From DASQVO01 sp035640715 (GTDB lineage: Bacteria > Actinomycetota > Actinomycetes > Streptosporangiales > Streptosporangiaceae), in the NCBI GenBank assembly GCA_035640715.1, contig DASQVO010000399.1:1-6648 (forward strand): a stretch of 6,648 bases of DNA, read 5' to 3'. Below, piece after piece: positions 1 to 5,229 of the stretch (positions within the stretch are counted from its first letter, which is position 1; each line of letters opens with the position of its first letter). The position numbers and the translations under genes are program-made. Under the pieces are notes generated by a model. That model saw only the letters and a program-made list of their open reading frames with translations. It searched no databases and was not told the origin of the DNA.

Positions 1-798
1 GAGCTTGTTCCCGGTGTCGTAGCGCCTGCCGCGGAAGAGCACGCCGTACACGCCGCCGCTGTCCGGCTGGCGGGCGAGGACCTTGAGCGCGTCGGTGAGC
101 TGGATCTCGCCGCCCCGGCCGGGCGGCGTCTGGCGGAGCACGTCGAACACGGCCGGGTCGCACACGTAGCGCCCGATGATGATCCACCTGCTCGGCGCCT
201 CGCCGGGCACGGGTTTTTCGACCAGATCGGTGACGGTCACCACGTCGTCTTCGTCGGTCGGGCTGATCGCAGCGCAGCCGTACTGAGACACCTGCTCCGG
301 ATCGACCTCCATCAGCGCGACGACGCTGCCGCCGAACCTCTCACGCACCTCGATCATGCGGGTGAGCAGCGGGTCCCGGGCGTCGATCAGGTCATCGCCG
401 AGGAGCACGGCGAACGGCTCGTTGCCGACATGGCGTGCCGCGCAGAGCACGGCGTGGCCGAGGCCCCGCGGGTCGCCCTGGCGGACATAGTGCACGGCGG
501 CCAGCTCACTGGACTCCCGTACCTGCGCCAGCCGGTCGGTATCCTCCTTGGCGGCCAGCGCCTCCTCAAGCTCGTAGGCGCGGTCGAAGTGATCTTCGAT
601 GGAGCGCTTGCTGCGCCCGGTGATGAGGAGCACGTCATCCAGGCCTGCGGCGACCGCCTCTTCGACGACGTACTGAATCGCCGGCTTGTCGACGATGGGC
701 AGCATTTCCTTCGGCGTCGCCTTCGTGGCGGGCAGAAACCGGGTCCCCAGCCCCGCAGCGGGAACGACGGCCTTCGTGACGGCAGCAAAATCGGCCAT
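1..798 (-). CDS. galU: UTP--glucose-1-phosphate uridylyltransferase GalU (partial, C-terminus beyond window)
   Basis: This cytoplasmic enzyme makes UDP-glucose and pyrophosphate from UTP and glucose-1-phosphate, feeding cell-wall, polysaccharide and trehalose synthesis. The minus-strand frame is open from ATG at 798 to the window edge, 266 codons. The nucleotide-binding signature is near the N-terminus: PAAGLGTRFLPATK at about residues 13-26, then PKEMLPIVDKP at about 29-39. Further family motifs are GLGHAVLCA (about 112-120), LLGDDLID (about 132-139), VEKP (about 193-196), GEIQLTDAL (about 231-239) and RYDTGNKL at the last visible residues. In full-length GalU (about 300 residues) that last motif lies some 35-40 residues before the end, so only a short tail is missing. 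An AGGG sequence lies about 7 bases before the ATG. The gene is divergent from the folate gene with a 31-base gap, so its promoter probably lies inside that gene. In actinobacteria moeA/glp-type genes often follow galU; that part lies outside the window. Confidence 0.96.
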   Translation of the reverse strand, partial: MADFAAVTKAVVPAAGLGTRFLPATKATPKEMLPIVDKPAIQYVVEEAVAAGLDDVLLITGRSKRSIEDHFDRAYELEEALAAKEDTDRLAQVRESSELAAVHYVRQGDPRGLGHAVLCAARHVGNEPFAVLLGDDLIDARDPLLTRMIEVRERFGGSVVALMEVDPEQVSQYGCAAISPTDEDDVVTVTDLVEKPVPGEAPSRWIIIGRYVCDPAVFDVLRQTPPGRGGEIQLTDALKVLARQPDSGGVYGVLFRGRRYDTGNKL

Positions 799-829
799 GC
801 TGAAACCCTAACGAGTTGCGGAGGCACAG

Positions 830-1456
830 ATGCACGAGGCCGGTCATGAAGGCGCGCGTGTCGCCGACGTTAAGGCCGAGAAATCGGCGCTGCGCGCCCG
901 GCTGCTCGGCGCGCGGGCCCGGATTCCAGCCGCCCGCCGCGCCGCCGCGGGAAGGCTCATCCGCGACCAGGTGCTGTCGCTGCCGGAAGCCCAGATGGCG
1001 GGCACGGTCGCCGCGTATTTTTCTGTGGGCACCGAGCCGGACACCCGTGGCCTCATCTACGCGCTGTGGAAGCGCGGCACCTATGTCATCCTGCCGCTGC
1101 TGCTACCGGACGGAGAACTCAACTGGGCGTCATACGAGGGCCCCGGCTCGATGACGGCGGGCCCGCGTGGCCTGCTGCAGCCCAGTGAGCCGCCGCGCGG
1201 AACAGGCGCGGTCGCGCGAGCAGGCCTGGTGCTGGTGCCCGCGCTGGCCGTGGATGCCCGCGGTAACCGGCTCGGCAGGGGAGGCGGCAGCTTCGACCGG
1301 GCGCTGGCCCGGGTCGGTCCAGCGGTTCCCGTGATCGCGCTGCTGCACGACGGCGAGCTGCTTGACCGCGTGCCGACGGAGCCGCACGACCGCCCGGTCC
1401 GTCTCGTGGCCCTGCCGTCACGGGGAATCGTGACGGTTCAAGCAGCGTTACCCTAG
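830..1456 (+). CDS. 5-formyltetrahydrofolate cyclo-ligase (MTHFS family)
   Basis: This enzyme converts 5-formyltetrahydrofolate plus ATP to 5,10-methenyltetrahydrofolate, returning a stored or inhibitory folate to one-carbon metabolism in the cytoplasm. The product is 208 residues, close to the family length of about 190-200. The family signature is visible: an early basic helix with K15/K18 and R22/R24, then LVLVPALAVDARGNRLG at 133-149 followed by RGGGSFDRAL (150-159), the glycine-rich phosphate-binding loop. VPTEPHDRPV at 181-190 matches the usual C-terminal element. The aromatic pair of the common GGGYYDR loop is S-F here, a conservative variation. The ATG at 830 has GGAGG at 820-824 with a 5-base gap, so it is preferred, although the first 14 residues look like a non-conserved extension. 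The 3' end carries a candidate SigR/SigH-type promoter for the next gene. Confidence 0.93.
   Translation: MHEAGHEGARVADVKAEKSALRARLLGARARIPAARRAAAGRLIRDQVLSLPEAQMAGTVAAYFSVGTEPDTRGLIYALWKRGTYVILPLLLPDGELNWASYEGPGSMTAGPRGLLQPSEPPRGTGAVARAGLVLVPALAVDARGNRLGRGGGSFDRALARVGPAVPVIALLHDGELLDRVPTEPHDRPVRLVALPSRGIVTVQAALP
1424..1449 (+). promoter_or_regulatory. Candidate SigR/SigH-type (thiol-oxidative stress) promoter
   Basis: GGAAT (1424-1428) is followed after exactly 18 bases by GTT (1447-1449). This is the known consensus for Streptomyces SigR and close to that of mycobacterial SigH. The elements lie inside the last codons of the folate gene and would start transcription a few bases downstream of its stop codon, just before the CIRCE operator. 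The downstream product is a predicted redox-activated chaperone, which fits thiol-stress control. The motif is short and could arise by chance; spacing, orientation and context raise confidence. Confidence 0.55.
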
Positions 1457-1466
1457 TCGGCTATCA

Positions 1467-1493
1467 TTAGCACTCGGATTGCGCGAGTGCTAA
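1467..1493 (+). promoter_or_regulatory. CIRCE operator (HrcA heat-shock repressor site)
   Basis: TTAGCACTC (1467-1475), a 9-base spacer, then GAGTGCTAA (1485-1493) form a perfect inverted repeat identical to the classical CIRCE element. HrcA binds it and represses groES/groEL-type genes until heat or misfolded protein disables the repressor. A possible -10 hexamer, TATCAT (1462-1467), abuts its left arm. The operator lies 11 bases after the folate gene and 188 bases before the GTG of ruc. No GroEL gene is in the window, so the operator most likely controls ruc and perhaps mtnP. Confidence 0.95.
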
Positions 1494-1529
1494 CATCCCC
1501 AGAGCGTTATTCACAACCGGCTGGCGAAT

Positions 1530-1547
1530 ACGGGCCGCTAGGCCCGT
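1530..1547 (+). other. Strong hairpin in the ruc 5' leader
   Basis: ACGGGCC (1530-1536), a GCTA loop and GGCCCGT (1541-1547) make a perfect 7-base-pair GC-rich stem. TCACA (1511-1515) and TGTGA (1547-1551) could add a lower stem with a large one-sided bulge. No T-run follows, so it is not a classical terminator. It lies in the roughly 190-base untranslated stretch between CIRCE and ruc and could stabilise the mRNA, attenuate transcription or be incidental. The rest of 1494-1668 shows no recognisable gene. Confidence 0.45.
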
Positions 1548-1668
1548 GTGAGCGGGCCGGTGCGGGCCGCGGCGGCAGGAGCCATCGCGGGTCTTTGAAT
1601 AACGCGGACGATTGGATTGGCGCCGTACGCCGGCCTGGCGCGCAGCCCGGGCGGCATCGGCTTAGCGC

Positions 1669-1676
1669 GGAGGGAG
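1669..1676 (+). promoter_or_regulatory. Ribosome binding site that fixes the ruc start
   Basis: The purine run GGAGGGAG begins 13 bases before GTG at 1682, leaving 8 bases between GGAGG and the start codon. It decides for the GTG start, whose product begins with the family's usual MPTYQY, over in-frame upstream starts near 1487, which would overlap the CIRCE arm and add about 65 residues unlike the family. Confidence 0.85.
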
Positions 1677-1681
1677 ATCCC

Positions 1682-2080
1682 GTGCCCACGTACCAGTACG
1701 CCTGTACAGAATGCGGCGAGCGGACCGAGATGGTGCAGAAGTTCAGCGACGCCCCGCTGACCGTGTGCCCGGCCTGCGGTGGCCGGCTGAGGAAGGTCTT
1801 TTCTCCTGTAGGCATCGTGTTCAAGGGCTCAGGCTTCTACCGCACCGACAGCCGCTCCGGCAACGGCTCCCTGACGGGGACGAAGGAGAAGGCGGGCGAG
1901 TCCAGCGTGTCGGCGAGTGAATCCAGTCCGGCTGCCGGCTCTGGTTCCGGCGGGCCGGACTCGAACGGCTCCGGCTCCGGCGACAAGAAGGCCGCCGTCT
2001 CTCCGTCCGCTTCGCCGAATGGTTCCGCCAGCTCCGCTGGCTCATCGCGCTCCCCGGGCTCCGGCGAGAAAGTCGCCTGA
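1682..2080 (+). CDS. ruc: FmdB/Ruc-family zinc-ribbon protein, predicted redox-regulated chaperone with disordered Ser/Gly tail
   Basis: The product is 132 residues from a GTG start. An N-terminal zinc-ribbon-like module (about 1-55) begins MPTYQYACTECG and has cysteine pairs C8/C11 and C29/C32, followed by a KVFSPVGIVFKGSGFY segment (38-53), the hallmark of FmdB/CxxC_CXXC_SSSS proteins. Residues from about 57 to the end are low-complexity, rich in Ser, Gly, Pro, Ala and Lys (for example GSGSGG, GSGSGDKK), and surely disordered. This matches M. tuberculosis Rv0991c (Ruc), reported as a chaperone activated by cysteine oxidation that works with the DnaK system and is coregulated with hsp60 and hsp70. 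An upstream perfect CIRCE and a SigR/SigH-like promoter fit that role. mtnP follows after 5 bases. The module identity is clear; the chaperone function is inferred from the mycobacterial member. Confidence 0.9.
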   Translation: MPTYQYACTECGERTEMVQKFSDAPLTVCPACGGRLRKVFSPVGIVFKGSGFYRTDSRSGNGSLTGTKEKAGESSVSASESSPAAGSGSGGPDSNGSGSGDKKAAVSPSASPNGSASSAGSSRSPGSGEKVA

Positions 2081-2085
2081 GCTTC

Positions 2086-2889
2086 ATGCCTGCCGCCGCC
2101 GAGATCGGGGTTATCGGGGGCTCCGGCTTCTATGAGTTCCTTGACGCGGCCGAAGAGGTCAAGATAGACACCCCGTTCGGGCAGCCGAGCGACCCAATCA
2201 CGGTCGGCGAGGTGGCTGGGCGGCGTGTCGCCTTCCTGCCGCGCCATGGCCGGGATCACCGTTTCCCGCCGCATCGCATCCCCTACCGCGCCAACATGTG
2301 GGCGCTGCGCTCATTGGGCGTGCGGCAGATCGTCGCGCCGAGCGCGGTAGGCTCGCTGACGCCCTCCTATGGCCCGGGGACGCTCGTAATTCCGGATCAG
2401 ATGGTGGACCGCACGCGGAACCGCATTCAGACGTACTACGACGAGGGCGCGGTCCACACGAGCTTCGCCGACCCCTACTGCCCGGTCGGCCGCGAGCATG
2501 CCATCGCGGTGGCAACGGAGTCCGGCTGGGCGCCGGCGGTCTCGGGAACGCTCGTCGTCATCGAGGGCCCGCGGTTCTCCACCCGAGCGGAGTCGCAGTG
2601 GTTTGCCGCGCAGGGATGGACGCTGGTCGGCATGACCGGCCACCCCGAGGCCGTGCTCGCCCGCGAGCTTGCCCTCTGCTATATTCCGCTGGCGCTGGTC
2701 ACCGATACCGATGCGGGCATCGAGGCCGGCGAGGGCGTGACGCAGGCGGAAGTGTTCGAGGTGTTCGCCGCCAACGTGGCCCGGCTGCGCGAGCTTGCCG
2801 CCGGCATCATCGCCGTGCTCCCGGCCGAACGCGCCTGCCCGTGCCCGCATGCCCTGGACGGGTTGCGCCCGCCGTTCGACCTGCCCTGA
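2086..2889 (+). CDS. mtnP: S-methyl-5'-thioadenosine phosphorylase (MTAP/PNP family)
   Basis: This enzyme phosphorolyses methylthioadenosine, a by-product of polyamine and other SAM-dependent synthesis, to adenine and methylthioribose-1-phosphate, so both purine and methionine can be recovered. The product is 267 residues, typical for the family. Visible motifs are IGVIGGSGFY (7-16, phosphate site), LPRHGRDHRFPPHRIPYRAN (51-70), AVGSL (87-91), IEGPRFSTRAES (159-170), GMTGHPEAVLARE (182-194) and VTDTD (205-209). The aspartates D207 and D209 suggest a 6-aminopurine-specific MTAP, not a purine nucleoside phosphorylase with Asn or a methylthioinosine phosphorylase. The ATG is 5 bases after the ruc stop with no strong ribosome site of its own (GAGAAAG lies about 14 bases upstream), pointing to translational coupling and co-transcription with ruc. 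The Cys-containing tail near 251-256 is unremarkable. Confidence 0.92.
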   Translation: MPAAAEIGVIGGSGFYEFLDAAEEVKIDTPFGQPSDPITVGEVAGRRVAFLPRHGRDHRFPPHRIPYRANMWALRSLGVRQIVAPSAVGSLTPSYGPGTLVIPDQMVDRTRNRIQTYYDEGAVHTSFADPYCPVGREHAIAVATESGWAPAVSGTLVVIEGPRFSTRAESQWFAAQGWTLVGMTGHPEAVLARELALCYIPLALVTDTDAGIEAGEGVTQAEVFEVFAANVARLRELAAGIIAVLPAERACPCPHALDGLRPPFDLP

Positions 2890-2962
2890 GCCTGCGCTGA
2901 CGGCGGCGGGCGGGTATGCCATGGTGACCTCGGACGGAACTCGAATGCGTGGAGGCTGAACC

Positions 2963-3829
2963 ATGCAGGTAGTGCTGACGGGCGGCAGTGGCAAACTTGG
3001 CAGAGCTTGCCTGTCGGATCTGCTGGACCACGGATATTCGGTCACCAACGTGGACCTCGTCCGCCCGGCCGACGATCCCTGCCCGTTCGTCCGTGCCGAC
3101 CTCACGGACATGGGCCAGACCCTTGAGGTCCTACATCAGGTGGACGACCGTCACAACGGCGTCGACGCCGTGGTCCATCTGGGGGCGGTGCCCGCGCCGG
3201 GCTGGGTGACCGGTGCTGAGCTCTTCCGGAACAACACGGTGAGCACCTACAACGTCTTCGCGGCCGCCCGCCACCTCGGGATCCGTAACGTCGTGTGGGC
3301 TTCGAGTGAGACGGTCCTCGGGCTGCCTTTCAATACCCCTCCGCCGTATGTGCCGGTCGATGAGGAGTACCCGCCACGACCGGAATCAACGTACGCGCTG
3401 TCCAAGACCGTGGGCGAGGAGATGGCGAGGCAGTTCTGCCGCTGGGAACCGGAGATGAAGATCGTCGGCCTGCGCTTCTCCAACGTCATGCTGCCCGCGG
3501 ACTATGCGGAATTCCCGGCCTTCGACGCGGATCCCGTCCGGCGGAAGTGGAACCTGTGGTCCTACATCGACGCTCGCGACGCGGCACAGGCCGTGCGCAA
3601 GGCCATCGAGGCTCCCCTCAAAGGGGCTGAGGTCTTCATCATCGCGAGTCCCGATACGGTGATGAGCCGGCCCACAACCGAGCTGGTGGAGGAGTTCTTC
3701 CCCGGCATTACATGGCGTCGCGAGGTGGGCCCGAACCAGTCAGCATTCTCCATCGGGAAGGCCCGTCGGCTGCTCGGGTATGAGCCGCAGCACACCTGGC
3801 GGTCCGAGGTGGCACCAGCCGGCGGCTGA
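2963..3829 (+). CDS. NAD-dependent epimerase/dehydratase (extended short-chain dehydrogenase family)
   Basis: This 288-residue soluble Rossmann-fold protein is of the extended SDR type. The dinucleotide motif TGGSGKLG is at residues 6-13. D31 ends the second strand (NVDL), suggesting NAD rather than NADP. RADLTD (44-49) is the usual adenine-contact segment. The catalytic triad is likely S114 or S115 (WASSETV), Y144 and K148 (STYALSK). RFSNVMLP at 171-178 and WSYIDARDAAQAVRKAIE at 199-216 match the sugar-nucleotide/uronate dehydrogenase branch of the family. The substrate cannot be read from sequence; UDP-sugar epimerase or uronate dehydrogenase activity are both possible. GGAGG at 2951-2955 lies 7 bases before the ATG. 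The gap of 73 bases to mtnP shows no clear promoter or terminator. The protein ends shortly after LGYEPQHTWR (271-280), which is normal for these enzymes. Confidence 0.88.
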   Translation: MQVVLTGGSGKLGRACLSDLLDHGYSVTNVDLVRPADDPCPFVRADLTDMGQTLEVLHQVDDRHNGVDAVVHLGAVPAPGWVTGAELFRNNTVSTYNVFAAARHLGIRNVVWASSETVLGLPFNTPPPYVPVDEEYPPRPESTYALSKTVGEEMARQFCRWEPEMKIVGLRFSNVMLPADYAEFPAFDADPVRRKWNLWSYIDARDAAQAVRKAIEAPLKGAEVFIIASPDTVMSRPTTELVEEFFPGITWRREVGPNQSAFSIGKARRLLGYEPQHTWRSEVAPAGG

Positions 3830-3833
3830 CCTC

Positions 3834-3923
3834 CGGCTCACCGGCGCGGACCTGGACGAGATAGCGGCCGCGCTGCGGGAGACGGGAGCCGGGGCGGGCC
3901 CGCTCCGGCCAGGGGATCGGTAA
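3834..3923 (+). pseudogene. Possible 3' remnant of an aldo/keto reductase gene
   Basis: Directly after the dehydrogenase, in a different frame, 29 codons read RLTGADLDEIAAALRETG and onward to PLRPGDR before TAA at 3921-3923. Aldo/keto reductases commonly end with a segment of this form (a leucine-rich LTxxDLxEI helix, then a GxRY-like end). No upstream body, start codon or ribosome site exists, since the same frame runs backwards into the dehydrogenase gene. I infer a deletion that left the tail of a lost gene. The match is short and rests on recollection of the family, so chance is possible. Confidence 0.35.
3885..3906. terminator. GC-rich hairpin between convergent genes, possible bidirectional terminator
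   Basis: GGAGC (3885-3889) pairs with GCTCC (3902-3906), and an inner GGG/CCC extends the stem across a small bulge with a 4-base loop. It lies between the ends of the rightward dehydrogenase gene and the leftward CBS gene, where a shared terminator is expected. There is no T-run on either strand. Actinobacterial terminators often lack one, but this makes the call weak. Confidence 0.3.
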
Positions 3924-3933
3924 CGCGCCCGGC

Positions 3934-4392
3934 TCAGTCGAGATCGCCGTGCTCGATGCGGGCGAGCCGGCGCTTCCGCACCAGGTGATCGAATTCGTGC
4001 TCGATATCGGTGTCACCCCCGCCGAGCGCCCCGAAGACACCGGTGACGTCACGCATGCTCACCACGCCGAGCAACTGCCCGTTGCCCACCACCGGCAGAT
4101 GCCGGATCCAGCGCGCGGCCATCTCCCGTGCCGCTATGTGCAGCGGCATGTCCGGCGGCACCGTGTACACGTCAGTGGTCATCGCCTCATCCACGGTGCT
4201 CCGGTCAGGATCGGCGCCGAGGGCGACGGCGCGCAGGACGTCCCGTTCGGTGATGATCCCGATGAGCCGGCCATCCTCAGTGATGAGCAGCGAGCCCGTC
4301 TGCTGCCGCCACATGCGCTCGGCGGCTGCGCGGAGGCTGTCCGTCGGTGTCTCGGTCACCGTCGCCTCCGTCATCACATCACTGACCTGCAC
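3934..4392 (-). CDS. Two-CBS-domain protein
   Basis: The product is a 152-residue soluble protein made almost entirely of a tandem CBS pair (Bateman module), which usually binds AMP, ATP or other adenosine ligands to sense energy state. CBS1 covers about residues 2-56 with GIITERDVLRA (45-55); CBS2 covers about 65-120 with GVVSMRDV (109-116). In each, the T/S-x-x-D motif (T48/D51 and S112/D115) that contacts ribose is present. MTEATVT and MTTDVYTV are typical domain starts. A charged tail (about 127-152) follows. The start is GTG at 4392, with GAGGAG 9 bases upstream on the minus strand. Stand-alone CBS pairs are common in actinobacteria, often of unknown partner; none of the neighbours suggests one. 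The gene converges on the dehydrogenase gene and diverges from the tRNA. Confidence 0.9.
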   Translation of the reverse strand: MQVSDVMTEATVTETPTDSLRAAAERMWRQQTGSLLITEDGRLIGIITERDVLRAVALGADPDRSTVDEAMTTDVYTVPPDMPLHIAAREMAARWIRHLPVVGNGQLLGVVSMRDVTGVFGALGGGDTDIEHEFDHLVRKRRLARIEHGDLD

Positions 4393-4575
4393 CGTGCCAC
4401 GCTCCTCATGCCGTGCTGATGAGGCCCAAGCCTACGATGCGCCCCGAGCGCCCGATCGCGGACGTGGCAGTGACCGGCTAAGTGGTGCTGGACGGAAATG
4501 CCCAGACGTTCGCACTGGTGCACTAAGCTTGGCGCGACATCGTGCTGTGATGCCCGTGCTCGGCGCGGGCACTGG

Positions 4576-4648
4576 GCCCCGATAGCTCAGGGGATAGAGC
4601 GACCGCCTCCTAAGCGGTAGGCCGAAGGTTCGAATCCTTCTCGGGGCG
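4576..4648 (+). tRNA. tRNA-Arg (anticodon CCU)
   Basis: A complete 73-base cloverleaf is visible. The acceptor stem GCCCCGA (4576-4582) pairs with TCGGGGC (4641-4647). The D arm is GCTC/GAGC (4585-4588, 4597-4600). The anticodon stem ACCGC/GCGGT (4602-4606, 4614-4618) carries the loop CTCCTAA with anticodon CCT at 4609-4611. The T arm GAAGG/CCTTC (4624-4628, 4636-4640) has loop TTCGAAT. The discriminator is G4648 and CCA is not encoded. It reads the AGG codon, rare in GC-rich actinobacteria. tRNA-Arg genes are frequent integration sites, and mobile-element debris lies just downstream. A -10-like TAAGCT (4524-4529) upstream lacks a matching -35 box. Confidence 0.97.
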
Positions 4649-4726
4649 CCCAACCCGCCCTGATCTGGTGTGATGCCTTCTGCCTGTTCTGCGTCCGGGA
4701 GGCCGTGGTCAAGCATCCCGGTGCTA

Positions 4727-4757
4727 GGCACATAGCTTCCCCGCTTGGAAGCGTGCC
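4727..4757 (+). repeat. Imperfect inverted repeat downstream of the tRNA
   Basis: GGCAC (4727-4731), ATA, GCTTCC (4735-4740), a 6-base loop, GGAAGC (4747-4752) and GTGCC (4753-4757) form an 11-base-pair stem interrupted only by the ATA bulge. No T-run follows. It sits between the tRNA and the broken mobile-element-like gene, ahead of that gene's ribosome site. It could be an operator, a recombination-related site or a weak tRNA terminator; the sequence does not decide. Confidence 0.45.
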
Positions 4758-4783
4758 CAGCGCCTCCAGGACAGGGGTTGATC

Positions 4784-5066
4784 ATGACGCTCACCACCAG
4801 CCACCTTGCCCGCGTCCCCGCGGGCGGGGCACGCAAAAGCCCGCTACGGACAGCGACGATGACCGCCCTGGCCGACGCGGTACCGGAACCGACCGCCGCG
4901 GACATGCTGCTGGCGGCCGGGCGCGGGCGGCGCTGTGGTCCGGGTGGGTTGGCATTGGGCAGATGACCGGGTTCGGTGAGATGCACCCGCTGCCGGGAAT
5001 CTGGAACTCCCTGCACGTCGATACCGCGGTCACCCTGCCGGTCGGCGTAGAGGCGTACGCGGCCTT
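4784..5066 (+). pseudogene. Frameshifted, truncated membrane-protein gene resembling those of actinobacterial integrative elements
   Basis: An ATG at 4784 with AGGGG 6 bases upstream opens a frame (MTLTTSHLARVPAGG, later PEPTAADMLLAAG) that degenerates near 4919 and stops at 4966. From 4921 the sense continues in another frame as ARAALWSGWVGIGQMTGFG, then HPLPGIWNSL and TAVTLPVGVEAYAAF, ending abruptly near 5066 where unrelated DNA begins. One missing base around 4919-4920 would join the two parts into one protein. The hydrophobic WSGWVGIGQ and TAVTLPVGVEAYAA segments look like membrane helices. The pattern recalls a family of small membrane proteins encoded beside FtsK-like transfer genes in actinobacterial integrative elements, sometimes labelled permeases; this is recollection, not a search. 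The second half of such a protein is missing. Its place after a tRNA gene supports mobile-element debris. Confidence 0.55.
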
Positions 5067-5097
5067 CCGTTATAGAGGGCGAGAGCGCCGTCACTCG

Positions 5098-5126
5098 TCG
5101 ACAGGAGGGGAACGAGGACGTAAACT
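5098..5126 (+). promoter_or_regulatory. Candidate housekeeping promoter for the sensory operon
   Basis: TCGACA (5098-5103) and TAAACT (5121-5126) are separated by exactly 17 bases, matching TTGACA-N17-TAnnnT with one -35 mismatch. A start near 5133 would give a leader of about 100 bases before the MEDS gene, holding the inverted repeat at 5148-5185. The rest of 5067-5229 shows no convincing gene and is noticeably less GC-rich than the left part of the window. Confidence 0.5.
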
Positions 5127-5147
5127 GTGTGCCGTTCATAAAAGCAC

Positions 5148-5185
5148 CCGGTTGCCCTGAGCTGGATCTAATCGGGGCAAACCGG
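5148..5185 (+). repeat. Inverted repeat in the leader of the sensory operon
   Basis: CCGGTTGCCC (5148-5157) pairs with GGGC-A-AACCGG (5175-5185) as a 10-base-pair stem with a single bulged A and a 17-base loop. It lies just downstream of the candidate promoter and 44 bases before the MEDS start codon, a place suited to an operator or a leader RNA structure. No known regulator site is recognised. Confidence 0.45.
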
Positions 5186-5229
5186 TCCGCCGGGCTAGAA
5201 CGCGGCTCTATCTGCGCGAAGGTGATAAT

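Noticed and set aside
1487..1681. Upstream extension of ruc to a start at 1487
   Set aside because: It would begin inside the CIRCE arm and add about 65 residues absent from the family, while GTG at 1682 has an excellent ribosome site.
1837..2274. Minus-strand open frame of 145 codons opposite ruc and mtnP
   Set aside because: It mirrors the Ser/Gly repeat of ruc as acidic Pro/Glu repeats and shows no domain or ribosome site.
2311..3111. Minus-strand open frame of 266 codons
   Set aside because: It is the antisense of mtnP and of the dehydrogenase start, both clear family members. Arg/Ala-rich composition is typical of GC-rich shadows.
4551..4571. TGCCCG/CGGGCA inverted repeat just before the tRNA
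   Set aside because: A six-base-pair stem with a 9-base loop in very GC-rich DNA is easily expected by chance, with no T-run or other support.
3949..4585. Two plus-strand frames opposite the CBS gene
   Set aside because: They are shadows of a clear two-CBS-domain protein, and one runs into the tRNA.
5109..5136. GGAAC followed by GTT as a second SigR/SigH-like promoter
   Set aside because: The spacing is 20 bases, outside the usual 17-19, and it overlaps a much better housekeeping-type promoter.
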